This document shows, one piece after another, positions 7,560-17,000 of a stretch of 22,946 bases of DNA (its first letter is position 1; each line of letters opens with the position of its first letter). A program made the position numbers and the translations under genes. Below the pieces are notes generated by a model. The model saw only the letters and a list, made by a program, of their open reading frames with translations. It did not search any database and was not told the origin of the DNA. This DNA is from CAYFIW01 sp964343265 (GTDB taxonomy: Bacteria > Chloroflexota > Dehalococcoidia > Lucifugimonadales > UBA826), in assembly GCA_964343265.1 (NCBI GenBank), contig CAYFIW010000028.1, positions 1 through 22,946 on the forward strand, read 5' to 3'.

Positions 7560-8684
7560 ATGATGAATATAAAAGAAACACAAACGAATCCGTCGATTCT
7601 GGATTTGTCCCACGAAGACCTCATCAAGGAATTTATCGACCGGGGCGATAAAAAATACCGTGCCGATCAAGTGTGGCGTTCGCTATACAAGGACGGGGTG
7701 AGGGATTTTGCGGAGATTACAACGTTAAGCAAGCCATTGAGAAAATCTTTGGATACCCAATTTACTATCAGTCCACTCTCTGTGGAAACTTCTCTTACAT
7801 CTTCTGATTCTTCAACTACTAAAAAATTATTCAAGTTACATGATGGGGAACTGATAGAAACGGTCTTAATGCGATATGAACCGGATGGACATCGAAAAAA
7901 CAGGAAAACTGTATGCGTTTCAACTCAGGCAGGATGTGCACTTGGATGTACCTTCTGTGCTACAGGTCAGCAAGGGTTCCGACGTAACCTGCGAGTTTCT
8001 GAAATTGTAGATCAAGTTATCGAAATGGATATTATAGCTAGAGGTGAAGATCAAGAAGAGATTGAACTAGGTAAAAGAACCAAAGGAGAGTTGCAAGGGG
8101 TTACAAACGTTGTTTTCATGGGTATGGGAGAGCCCTTGGCCAATTACAATAATACCCTTAATGCGATAAGAGTATTAAATGATGGACAAGGTTTAGGTAT
8201 TGGAGCCAGGCATATAACCGTTTCAACTGTGGGTTTGATTCCAGAAATAGAAAAGCTTGCCAAAGAAGACATACAAGTAAATCTTGCCGTTTCACTTCAT
8301 GCACCGGACGACGCAACAAGATCGCAAACCATGCCTATAAATAAGAGATATCCCATCGCGGATTTAATAGAGGCGTGTAAAAATTACGTACATAGGACCA
8401 ATCGACGAATATTCTTTGAATATGTACTTCTTAAGGATCAGAATGATTCGGTAGCTCAGTCTCACAAGTTGGGTGTATTGCTTCGTGGACTTCTTTGCCA
8501 TGTAAATCTGATTCCGGTTAATCCAACTAGTAATGGACCCTATGAAAGAACTGACCTGGGAAACGCAAAAGAATTTCAAGTAGGGCTCCAGGAATTTGGA
8601 ATACCTTCCACTGTTCGAATGGAAAAAGGTATAGATATAAACGCGGGTTGTGGTCAGTTACGTGCCAGAGTATTGGAAAACTGA
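7560..8684 (+). CDS. rlmN: 23S rRNA (adenine2503-C2)-methyltransferase / tRNA m2A37 methyltransferase RlmN
   Basis: A 374-residue radical SAM enzyme that methylates C2 of A2503 in 23S rRNA and, in E. coli, A37 of some tRNAs. The radical SAM triad is C126-x3-C130-x2-C133 (GCALGCTFCATG). Other hallmarks are MGMGEPLANYNN, GARHITVSTVGL, VNLAVSLHA and NLIPVNP, and the methyl-carrying cysteine C364 in NAGCGQLR near the C terminus. Length matches. Two tandem ATG codons (7560 and 7563) could both serve, and no clear Shine-Dalgarno precedes them. An extra charged stretch of about a dozen residues around 158-172, between the SAM motif and MGMGEPL, is longer than in E. coli as I recall it. It is the only housekeeping gene in the window and is the best local gene for placing the genome phylogenetically. 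Confidence 0.97.
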   Translation: MMNIKETQTNPSILDLSHEDLIKEFIDRGDKKYRADQVWRSLYKDGVRDFAEITTLSKPLRKSLDTQFTISPLSVETSLTSSDSSTTKKLFKLHDGELIETVLMRYEPDGHRKNRKTVCVSTQAGCALGCTFCATGQQGFRRNLRVSEIVDQVIEMDIIARGEDQEEIELGKRTKGELQGVTNVVFMGMGEPLANYNNTLNAIRVLNDGQGLGIGARHITVSTVGLIPEIEKLAKEDIQVNLAVSLHAPDDATRSQTMPINKRYPIADLIEACKNYVHRTNRRIFFEYVLLKDQNDSVAQSHKLGVLLRGLLCHVNLIPVNPTSNGPYERTDLGNAKEFQVGLQEFGIPSTVRMEKGIDINAGCGQLRARVLEN

Positions 8685-8729
8685 CATATGTGCACATGTT
8701 TGCTCATAGATTCATTCCTGTTCACTGTT

Positions 8730-8823
8730 CTAATTATGATTAGGTAAATCTGAGGCAAAGTAGATACGTGCTTTCAGCGCCATAGTAGTGGTAATATGCC
8801 CACAAAGTTGCTAATTATGATTA
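8730..8823 (+). repeat. Pair of 13-base direct repeats, candidate operator sites
   Basis: CTAATTATGATTA occurs at 8730-8742 and again, identical, at 8811-8823, 81 bases apart start to start. Each copy contains TAAT-N4-ATTA, a short dyad typical of dimeric regulators. They lie between rlmN and the DUF1800 gene, the second just before that gene's Shine-Dalgarno. Binding by a regulator is an inference. Confidence 0.45.
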
Positions 8824-8850
8824 ATGATGTTAAGCCAATGGAGGGCGTTG

Positions 8851-10299
8851 ATGATGATTGATCTAGGTAGTGAAGTCAGGTTAATGGGGCATCTTTTTCG
8901 CAGGGCTGGATTTGGAGCCACCAAATCTACCCTGGAAGAATATACGAAACTTGGTTATGAGCAAACAGTAAATCAACTAATCCATCCACAAGGTTCTTCA
9001 GATATAAATGATGCCTTGGTGAGACGTTATTTTCCTGATCAAGGTACAAACCATGATCTGAACGGGTTTGGCTCATACGCTCTTTATCGATTAGTTTGCT
9101 CACAGCAACCCCTGCAAGAAAAGATGTCGTTTTTTTGGAATAACATCTTTGCTACCGGATATGCCAAAGTTAATAACGGGAAGGTGCTTGGCGATCAAAT
9201 ACGGATGTTTCGAAGACATGGTTTGGGTACTCTAGATAACTTACTACTGGAATTGTCACGAGATCCGGCAATGATCATATGGCTGGATAACATTCACAAC
9301 CATAAAGGTGCGATTAATGAGAATTATGGTAGAGAGTTACTGGAATTATTCTCGATGGGTGTTGGTAATTACACAGAGGATGACATAAAAGAATGTTCAA
9401 GAGCTTTCACAGGATGGACTGTAGACAATCCAGTATATACAAACGAATTGTCTATTAGAAACTCAATTTATCCCTATGGGAAAATTGCCTGGCGATATCA
9501 GTATGATGAAGCTGACCATGACAATGGTGAAAAAACTTTTTTGGGTGAAACAGGCAATTTTAATGGTGAAGATGTAATTAGAATCATCTGTGAACAACCT
9601 GCAACAGCAAGATTCATATCGAGGCATTTATATCATTTCTTCGTTGCTGATGAGCCTCCTGTTACACAATGGCCTCATACTGATCCACAGGATATGAATG
9701 CTATTAATATTCTAGAGAAGGCTTATTTCGACACTGGCCATAGCATATCTGGAATGCTTGAGGTTCTTTTCAATTCCGATTTCTTTAAATCGGAAGATTG
9801 CAGATATAAGAAGATAAAAAGTCCAATTGAACTTGTCACAAGCGTATTGAGAATTACAGATGAATTTGCGTATCCGAGTTCTGAAATCGTCGCAAGAAAT
9901 ACTCAATCGGGATGGATGGGACAATTGCTATCTGCACCTCCTTCCGTTGAAGGATGGCATCAAGGTCTTGAGTGGATTGAAACGGGCTCCATGACAGAAC
10001 GTGTAAATTTTTCTGCAAAACATCTAGGGGACCTGGAAAAGATGGGCATTAAGACTCTCGTAAAGAATATCCTAGATACGGAAGATCAGTTTCTTTCATC
10101 GGAAACATGTGTGGACTATTGCCTGGACCAATTAGGGGCCATAGAAGTTACGGACTATATAAAAGATGTTTTAGTCGATTTTGCTAAAGAGATTGGTATT
10201 GATGAAACTGACAAAATAGAATCAAGGCCAGAAGCCGAAGACAAGATTGCAAAAGTGCTTGGGCTTATAGGCTCTGTACCGGAATATCAACGGAATTAA
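8851..10299 (+). CDS. DUF1800 family protein
   Basis: A 482-residue member of the DUF1800 family (PF08811), widespread and biochemically uncharacterised, often encoded beside DUF1501 proteins. Diagnostic blocks: LMGHLFRRAGFGAT near the N terminus, MSFFWNNIFATG, NYGRELLELFSMGVGNYTEDDIKECSRAFTGW in the middle, GETGNFNGEDVI, and the C-terminal region with SAPPSVEGWHQG. I place the start at ATG 8851 and not at the in-frame ATG 8824, because GGAGGG at 8840-8845 lies 5 bases before 8851 and homology begins right after it. An ATG at 8854 is also possible. No signal peptide is visible, which is odd as many relatives are secreted. The next gene, an NHL propeller protein, begins 30 bases downstream, indicating one operon. 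No DUF1501 gene is in the window. Function unknown. Confidence 0.88.
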   Translation: MMIDLGSEVRLMGHLFRRAGFGATKSTLEEYTKLGYEQTVNQLIHPQGSSDINDALVRRYFPDQGTNHDLNGFGSYALYRLVCSQQPLQEKMSFFWNNIFATGYAKVNNGKVLGDQIRMFRRHGLGTLDNLLLELSRDPAMIIWLDNIHNHKGAINENYGRELLELFSMGVGNYTEDDIKECSRAFTGWTVDNPVYTNELSIRNSIYPYGKIAWRYQYDEADHDNGEKTFLGETGNFNGEDVIRIICEQPATARFISRHLYHFFVADEPPVTQWPHTDPQDMNAINILEKAYFDTGHSISGMLEVLFNSDFFKSEDCRYKKIKSPIELVTSVLRITDEFAYPSSEIVARNTQSGWMGQLLSAPPSVEGWHQGLEWIETGSMTERVNFSAKHLGDLEKMGIKTLVKNILDTEDQFLSSETCVDYCLDQLGAIEVTDYIKDVLVDFAKEIGIDETDKIESRPEAEDKIAKVLGLIGSVPEYQRN

Positions 10300-10329
10300 A
10301 GGCATAATAATCTATATGAGGGTGTCTCA

Positions 10330-11361
10330 GTGACAATAAAAGAAGGACGAATTACATCAAATAGAGTGATCGAATACAGTCACACCATCGGTATTTGTGT
10401 CATGACCGGACGAGGATTTATGTTTCCAGTTGATACAGCTATCAGTAAGGATGGGAAAATACATACTGTTAGTAAAGGATACAGACCAGCTGTGTATCAG
10501 ACTAGAACTAATATATATGATGTGGATGGTCAGTTTTATCTTGACTATGGTTCTTTTGGTAATGGGCCTGGACAGTACCAAATGCCTTGCGGCATGGATG
10601 CGGATTCAGCGGGTAATGTGTATGTCAGTGATGAAGAAATAAATAGGATTACTGTTTACAGTAATGACGGCAAATATCAGACACATTGGGGAAAGACAGG
10701 AAGTGGTCCGGGTGAATTTGTTGGACCAAGTGGACTGGCGATAGATAAAAATGATGATGTTTATGTAGCAGATCATTTGAATAATCGAATTCAAAAATAC
10801 ACTAAAGATGGTAAATTCCTGTTTAGCTTTGGAGACTCAGGTAGCCAATCAGAAAATTTAAATTTGCCCTGGGGGCTCACCGTCACTAATGACGGTTTTA
10901 TATATGTTGCTGACTGGGGAAATCATGGAGTAGTCAAATTTTCTGGAGATGGTGAATTCGTTGCGAGGTATGGTAGCGAGGGGAGTAATGACGGCGAATT
11001 TGTAAATCCTTCCAGTGTGGCCGTGGATGAGGATGGATTCATATACGTAGCTGACTGGGGCAACGAACGAGTACAGATTTTGGATCAGTATGGAAATTTT
11101 GTCACTAAATTGAGAGGTGAGTCTGGTCTCTCAAAATGGGCTGAAGAAGCCTACGTTTCTAATCAAGAAGAATTTAAGACACGACAGACAGCGAACCTAG
11201 AACCGGAGTTGTCTCAATTTGGAGGCGATGCCTACGATGAATCAGCTCATACGGAGAAATTTTTCTGGGGACCTACTTCAGTAAAGTTAGATTCCCAGGG
11301 AAGATTGTATGTAACTGAAAGTAACAGGCATAGAGTTCAAATTTACAAAAGAGTTTCTTAA
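10330..11361 (+). CDS. NHL-repeat beta-propeller protein
   Basis: A 343-residue protein built from NHL repeats, the fold of TRIM32 and peptidylglycine lyase relatives. At least five blades are clear, each with a pattern like P-x-G-(L/V)-x-V/I-D...(I/V)Y-V-(A/S)-D...NxRI/V: near residues 86-115, 133-160, 180-206, 227-254 and 314-340. The first ~70 residues could supply a sixth blade. A charged insert at about 262-312 separates the last two blades. The start is GTG 10330 with GAGGGTG just upstream. No signal peptide is evident and the first residues are polar. It lies 30 bases after the DUF1800 gene, so the two are probably co-expressed and may interact. NHL propellers usually bind proteins, ligands or RNA; an enzymatic (lyase-like) role cannot be excluded. 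Confidence 0.87.
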   Translation: MTIKEGRITSNRVIEYSHTIGICVMTGRGFMFPVDTAISKDGKIHTVSKGYRPAVYQTRTNIYDVDGQFYLDYGSFGNGPGQYQMPCGMDADSAGNVYVSDEEINRITVYSNDGKYQTHWGKTGSGPGEFVGPSGLAIDKNDDVYVADHLNNRIQKYTKDGKFLFSFGDSGSQSENLNLPWGLTVTNDGFIYVADWGNHGVVKFSGDGEFVARYGSEGSNDGEFVNPSSVAVDEDGFIYVADWGNERVQILDQYGNFVTKLRGESGLSKWAEEAYVSNQEEFKTRQTANLEPELSQFGGDAYDESAHTEKFFWGPTSVKLDSQGRLYVTESNRHRVQIYKRVS

Positions 11362-11370
11362 TTGCATTAA

Positions 11371-11396
11371 CGTGAGAAGGCTTCTTTTTTGTCACG
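11371..11396 (+). terminator. Weak terminator-like inverted repeat after the NHL gene
   Basis: CGTGA (11371-11375) pairs with TCACG (11392-11396) and encloses AGAAGGCTTCT followed by T6. It starts 9 bases after the stop codon. The short stem makes intrinsic termination uncertain. Confidence 0.3.
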
Positions 11397-11493
11397 AGTG
11401 ATAAATATACCCCGGCACTTTTACGTATGCGTGTTAACAAGTTCAATATTTTTTGTATTAAATCCTTAATAGTTGCATTTAATTGGGTTTATT

Positions 11494-11519
11494 ACCGGAG
11501 AGGGGTCGCCAACTCTGGT
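11494..11519 (+). promoter_or_regulatory. Hairpin in the leader of the CoA-transferase/carboxylase operon
   Basis: ACCGGAG (11494-11500) pairs with CTCTGGT (11513-11519), one wobble included, around a GC-rich loop in an otherwise A+T-rich 256-base gap. It lies about 100 bases before the CoA-transferase ATG. I do not recognise it as a known riboswitch. It could be a leader structure or a protein site. Confidence 0.3.
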
Positions 11520-11617
11520 GCTTTAACCTTAAAATGTATCGGTTAGTGTGCGATATCAGAATGCCAAAACATTCAATCTGCAATTTTTAAAATTTCATAC
11601 GGAGAAAAAATCAGTTA

Positions 11618-14011
11618 ATGGCTTTAGCTTTTGATGATGTCAGAGTATTAGATCTTTCCAGACGAATGTCTGGTGCCTATGCCGCACGTTTATTTGGTGA
11701 TTTCGGTGCAGAAGTCATTATGGTCGAGGATTCAAAAGGTCACACTCTTAGGAATCAAGCAGTTTTACATTCATATATAAATTGGAATAAAAAATCTGTG
11801 GTTTGTGAAGATGAGTCAGAGATTGCAAAATTTATTAAAACTAGCGATGTGGTTGTCACAGACGATGTGGATCCTAAAAGCGCTTTGTATAACTTGGTTC
11901 GAGATAACAAAAGTAAAAGCACGGTTCATCTGTCTGTTACTCCCCATGGGATGGACGGAAATCTCGTTGGGGTGAGTGGTAATAATCTCACGGCTTGTGC
12001 CAGAACCGGATTTTCTTACATTAATGTTCTTGAGGATGAACCGCCTCTCCAGCTACCCAATACTTTAACATCGTACGTAGCCGGGGTTTCCGGATTTATA
12101 ACAGCTGCTGCTGTTTTACATAGAGTGCGCCTTAACGGGATTGGAGATTTCATAGACCTAAGTGAAGTTGAATCCTTAGCGGTCATGAATCATCCGTGGA
12201 GTATCCAAGCAATTTTCGATAATAGAGGAGACTCTAGGGGTGTACTAGGTGCACCTCCCCGCGGTGTGCCTAGGCCGTTATGGCAGGCCAGAGACGGGTT
12301 GATTAATTTTGGACTAGGGGATTTTAGAAATTGGACAGAATCCATGAAAGTTATGGGTCTTGATGATTTCGCCTACGATGAGGATTTGATTGTCGACTTA
12401 GGACGTCATGGAAACCCGAAAGTAGGAGACGTTGCGGCGGCGGCGGCGGGAGCAATTCTGGATAAGGATAGGGCAGAACTTTTTCATGGACTTGCTAAGT
12501 TGCGTTCTATTTGCGGAATGGTTCGTGACATGTCTGATGTTTACAATTGTGAGCATTTGAAAGACAGGGGATATTTTGTAGAAACTGAATCAAATGGCAA
12601 AAAGATCAAATTTCCCGGCCCCCCCGCTAAACTTTCATCTTTAGATTGGTCTTTACGAAACACAGCACCGAAAATTAATCAATATGCGGAATCTATGGAT
12701 AGGGATCGTCCTATTAAGATCCGACCGCTAAAAGCGAATGGTGAGGTCTCCCCAGATGGACCATTGTCAGGGATAAAGGTTCTTACGTTTGCCCATGCTT
12801 GGTCAGGTCCTTTTGCAACAGAATTATTGGGTTTCCTTGGTGCAGAAGTGGTGCAAATAGAGGCTCCACACAGACCTGATGTGTGGCGGAGGTCTGGTAA
12901 AAGGGAAATTATGGAAGGAGTCCGGAATGATTCTATCCGGCAACATCCTTTAAACACACAAGGTTTATATAACTCGGCCAATTTGAATAAAAGAGCAATC
13001 ACGTTAAATATGAGCACGGAAGAGGGGCAAAAGATATTTTGGGATCTTGTGCCTGAGTTTGATGTGGTTATGGATAATTTTACGCCGAAGGTTATGGGTA
13101 AATGGGGCGTGACTCAAGAAAATTTGGAAAAGAAAAAACCTGGCATGATATATGCATCATTGTCAGCATTCGGTGCTACAGGCCCTTATCAGGAATATCC
13201 TGGTAACGGTGGTACCACCGAACCGATGTCAGGTCTGTCATCAGTTCATGGATACGAGGGAGACCAGGGAATGAATACTGGTGGGATGATTCCCGATCCG
13301 GTATCCGGATATTTCATAGTGTCATGTATATTGGCAGCCATCAATAATAGGGATAAAACAGGGCAGGGACAAAGGATTGAGGGTTCCATGATAGAGGCTA
13401 TGACCATGGTGGTAGGTGATGCCTTAGGAGATTACCAGACCACGGGAACTATACCAAGGCCAACAGGGAATAAGCATCCCCTATATGCGCCCCATAACGT
13501 TTATCGGGCAGAAGATGGGGAATGGGTTGCATTAGCAATAGACACAGATGAATCTTGGAATAAATTTTCCAGATTCTTGGATCTTTCTGAAGATGAAAGA
13601 TTTAAAGATAATGCTGGTCGGAAAAATAATGAGGATGCCCTTGATGAGTTGGTATCGGTGTGGGTATCCTCCCACAGCGCAGACATTGTAGAAACTATGG
13701 TTAGTGATATAAATGGATGTGCTGCAAAAGTTCTCTCTCCATATGTAATGTATACGGAAGGGGAGGAAAATTTTCAGTCCAGGGGGTTTGTTTCGAATAT
13801 AAACCATCCAGAAACTGGAATAAATCTTCTTCCTACCAGATGGTGGAAGTTTGGTAGTGGTAAATCATCAGAGGTTTCTCATGCCCCTTGCTTTGGAGAG
13901 CATAGTCAAGAAGTTCTAAAAGAATATCTTGGCATAGATGGGGAAGAATATCAGTCGTTGGTTAAGAAATTGGTTACAGGCACTATTTATGACTATGAAA
14001 GGTATAAATGA
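11618..14011 (+). CDS. Double-domain family III CoA-transferase (CaiB/BaiF-like fusion)
   Basis: A 797-residue protein made of two family III CoA-transferase halves (about 1-350 and 383-797); single-domain members are usually ~400. Each half opens with the family start: VRVLDLSRRMSGAYAARLFGDFGAEV (8-33), then IKVLTFAHAWSGPFATELLGFLGAEV (386-411). These enzymes move CoA between a thioester and a free acid through an aspartyl-CoA anhydride. The position of the catalytic Asp (VDVS in FRC/CaiB) is D180 in the first half (FIDLSEVES) but E588 in the second (RIEGSMIEA). The second half better keeps the YASLSAFGATGPY motif and the glycine-rich GNGG segment; the first is more divergent. GGAG lies 13 bases before the ATG. 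The stop overlaps the start of the carboxylase by 4 bases (ATGA), implying coupled translation and a common substrate. A (GCG)5 run codes Ala 273-277. Confidence 0.9.
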   Translation: MALAFDDVRVLDLSRRMSGAYAARLFGDFGAEVIMVEDSKGHTLRNQAVLHSYINWNKKSVVCEDESEIAKFIKTSDVVVTDDVDPKSALYNLVRDNKSKSTVHLSVTPHGMDGNLVGVSGNNLTACARTGFSYINVLEDEPPLQLPNTLTSYVAGVSGFITAAAVLHRVRLNGIGDFIDLSEVESLAVMNHPWSIQAIFDNRGDSRGVLGAPPRGVPRPLWQARDGLINFGLGDFRNWTESMKVMGLDDFAYDEDLIVDLGRHGNPKVGDVAAAAAGAILDKDRAELFHGLAKLRSICGMVRDMSDVYNCEHLKDRGYFVETESNGKKIKFPGPPAKLSSLDWSLRNTAPKINQYAESMDRDRPIKIRPLKANGEVSPDGPLSGIKVLTFAHAWSGPFATELLGFLGAEVVQIEAPHRPDVWRRSGKREIMEGVRNDSIRQHPLNTQGLYNSANLNKRAITLNMSTEEGQKIFWDLVPEFDVVMDNFTPKVMGKWGVTQENLEKKKPGMIYASLSAFGATGPYQEYPGNGGTTEPMSGLSSVHGYEGDQGMNTGGMIPDPVSGYFIVSCILAAINNRDKTGQGQRIEGSMIEAMTMVVGDALGDYQTTGTIPRPTGNKHPLYAPHNVYRAEDGEWVALAIDTDESWNKFSRFLDLSEDERFKDNAGRKNNEDALDELVSVWVSSHSADIVETMVSDINGCAAKVLSPYVMYTEGEENFQSRGFVSNINHPETGINLLPTRWWKFGSGKSSEVSHAPCFGEHSQEVLKEYLGIDGEEYQSLVKKLVTGTIYDYERYK
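12434..12448 (+). repeat. (GCG)5 triplet run inside the CoA-transferase gene
   Basis: Five consecutive GCG codons encode Ala 273-277 in a gene otherwise rich in A+T. Perfect triplet runs can change length by slippage without breaking the frame. It falls in the more divergent N-terminal half. Confidence 0.8.
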
Positions 14012-17000
14012 ATATGGGATTTAAAAAGATATTAATTGCTAATAGAGGCGAAATAGCTATCCGGATTATGCGAGCATCTAGTGACTTAGGTATAAGTACT
14101 GTTGCTATTTTTTCCGAAGATGATGCTGAGTCATTACATCGGACCATCGCCGATGAATCCTTCCAATTAAATGGCCAGGGAGTCTTCGCCTATTTAGATA
14201 TTGAAGGCATCATAAACATCGCCAAAGAAAATGGTGTTGACGCAATTCATCCTGGTTATGGGTTTCTAGCTGAGAATGCGGATTTTACTAAGAAATGTAA
14301 TGAAGAAGGGATCGTTTTTATAGGACCAAATATAGAACACATAGAATTGTTTGGTGATAAAGGAAGGGCTCGTAAGGCAGCCATTGATGCTGGTGTACCT
14401 GTCTTAAAAGGCATAGACAGGGCAGTTACTGTCGAAGAGGCCAAAGAGTTCTTTAAATCTCTTGGAGAAAGCTCCGGGATGATGATAAAGGCTGTTGCAG
14501 GAGGAGGAGGACGTGGTTCTAGGGCCGTAATAAAAGAATCGGAGCTTGAGAGAGCATTCAAAAGATGCACCTCTGAAGCCAGAAATGCTTTTGGAAATGG
14601 GGATCTATATGTGGAACAGTTTATCGGAAAAGCAAGGCATATAGAAATACAAATTCTCGGTGATAAAAAAGGGAACATCATAGATCTGGGTGAAAGAGAA
14701 TGTAGTGTGCAGAGGCGTTATCAGAAGATTGTTGAGATAGCTCCAGCCCCAAACCTGTCTGATGAAATGCGATTAAAGATAATAAATGCCGCAAGAGAAC
14801 TGGCCGCCAGTGTGAATTACTCGAATTTAGGCACATTTGAATTCCTTGTGGATGTTAACGCGAAAAAGGATGAGCCTGGATTTGCGTTTATTGAAACCAA
14901 CGCACGTCTTCAAGTCGAACATACAGTAACTGAGGAAGTTACAGGAGTAGATATAGTTCAAACCCAGATCCAATTGGCTCAAGGATCCACTCTACATGAA
15001 CTTGGTTTGGATTACTCCGGTGTCGGAACTCCAAGAGGGTATGCTATTCAAAATAGGATAAACATGGAGACTCTTTCCCCTGATGGGATAGTAAGACCAT
15101 CTGGTGGAACTTTAAGATCATACGAGGCTCCAAGCGGGCCTGGAGTCAGAACAGATGGGTTCGGGTATGCCGGGTATACAACAAGCCCTTCATTTGATTC
15201 CCTTCTTGCTAAAGTTATTACCCATTCTGCAAACCCTAACTTTGATGTTGCTGTTCAGAGATCTTTACGAGCATTGTCTGAATTTAGAATAGAGGGAGTT
15301 GATACAAATATCCCGTTTCTCGTAAATGTTTTGAATCACTCAGACTTCTATGACGGATCTATCCACACTAGATGGGTAGATGAAAATGTTGCCACGTTGG
15401 CCAAGGAACCGGATGCGGCCGGTCCAAAGAAATGGGTCGAGACTCAAGAGGTTCCTATTGCCACTGAGGCTACTCAGCAGGCTAGCCCATTAACAGGTAC
15501 TGCTCCAGTAATGGTAGACGCTGCTAACCCTCTTGCTTTGTTCGATTACGACAGACAGGTGAAGGATACACAAAAAATAGACGAATCTAATGAAGATACA
15601 TCTGGTGTCATGCAAGGCCCGGATGGAACTGTCGGGATAGCTGCTCCAATCCAAGGCACGGTTATTCAAATTTCAGTAAAGGAAGGGGATGAAATTAGAG
15701 CGGGGCAAGAGTTGCTTATTATGGAAGCAATGAAGATGGAACATGTTATAAAAGCTGACACCTCAGGAATAGTTAAGAAAATCAATGTGTCGGAAAGCGA
15801 CATCATTGTTGAAGGACATCCTTTGGCTTTTGTTCAAGAAGCGGATCTTGGTGAGTCGGAATTGCAAGCTGAAGACGATGTGGATCTTGACTATATAAGA
15901 CCAGATTTGGCGGAAGCCTATGAGCGTCATGCCTACACACTTGATGAGAATAGACCAGAGGCGGTCGCAAAAAGATATGCGCGCGGTTATCGGATGCCTC
16001 GCGAGAATATATCCCAACTTGTCGACGAAGGAACATTTAAAGAATATGGGCCATTGGTTGTCGCCAGACAGCACCAAAGGCGTACGGATGAAGAGTTACG
16101 TCAGCAAACACCGGCAGACGGTTTAGTGGCTGGTATTGGGTCTATAAATGGAAAGAAATTTACTCCTGACAGAGCCAGAGCGATGGTATTGTCATACGAC
16201 TATACTGTGCTTGCTGGGACACAGGGGGGTAGGAATCACTATAAGCAGGACAGAATGTTTGAATTGGCCGAGAGGTTTAAACTTCCAGTCGTGTTTTTCA
16301 CAGAGGGGGGAGGCGGTCGTCCTGGAGACGATCGTACAGGCCCGGGTGTAGCTTTCGACACACACACATTTACAGCATTTTCACAGCTAAGCGGATGGGT
16401 GCCTCTCGTTGGCGTAACCAATGGACGGTGTTTCGCGGGTAACACTGCTCTTTTGGCTTGCTGTGACGTAATTATTGCTACTGAAAATTCAACTATTGCC
16501 ATGGGAGGCCCTGCGATGGTTGAGAGTGGAGGGCTCGGTGTTTACACTCCCGAAGAACTCGGACCTATGTCTTTTCAGGTCCCGAATGGAGTTGTGGATA
16601 TACTGGTTAAAGATGAATCAGAAGCTGTCGAAGCAGCAAAGAAATATTTGTCATACTTTCAAGGACCAATTGATGAATGGGAAGCTCCGGACCAACGGAA
16701 ACTGAGACATATTGTGCCAGAAAATCGAATGCGACTTTATGACATGAGAGAGATTATAGAAACTATCGCGGACAAAGGGTCCGTATTGGAAATAAGGGAG
16801 AAATTTGGTATTGGAGTTATAACTTCTTTTATTAGGGTTGAAGGTAAACCAATGGGAGTAATAGCAAATAACCCGCATCATATAGCGGGAGCTATTGACT
16901 CCGATGGAGCAGATAAAGGTGCACGATTTGTTCAATTATGTGATGCGTTCGATATTCCTATACTGAGTTTGATGGATTGCCCAGGTATGATGGTTGGGCC

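Noticed and set aside
8688..8697. ATGTGCACAT palindrome just after rlmN as a regulatory site or terminator
   Set aside because: Too short, with no loop or T tract; the direct repeats downstream are a better candidate.
8824..8850. ATG at 8824 as the DUF1800 start
   Set aside because: It lacks a ribosome binding site, while GGAGGG is correctly spaced for ATG 8851, where homology begins.
12679..13017. 112-codon open frame on the minus strand inside the CoA-transferase
   Set aside because: Antisense shadow of the conserved second CoA-transferase domain.
14256..14681. 141-codon open frame on the minus strand inside the carboxylase
   Set aside because: It is antisense to the conserved biotin carboxylase domain, shows no recognisable protein features, and no ribosome binding site was seen.
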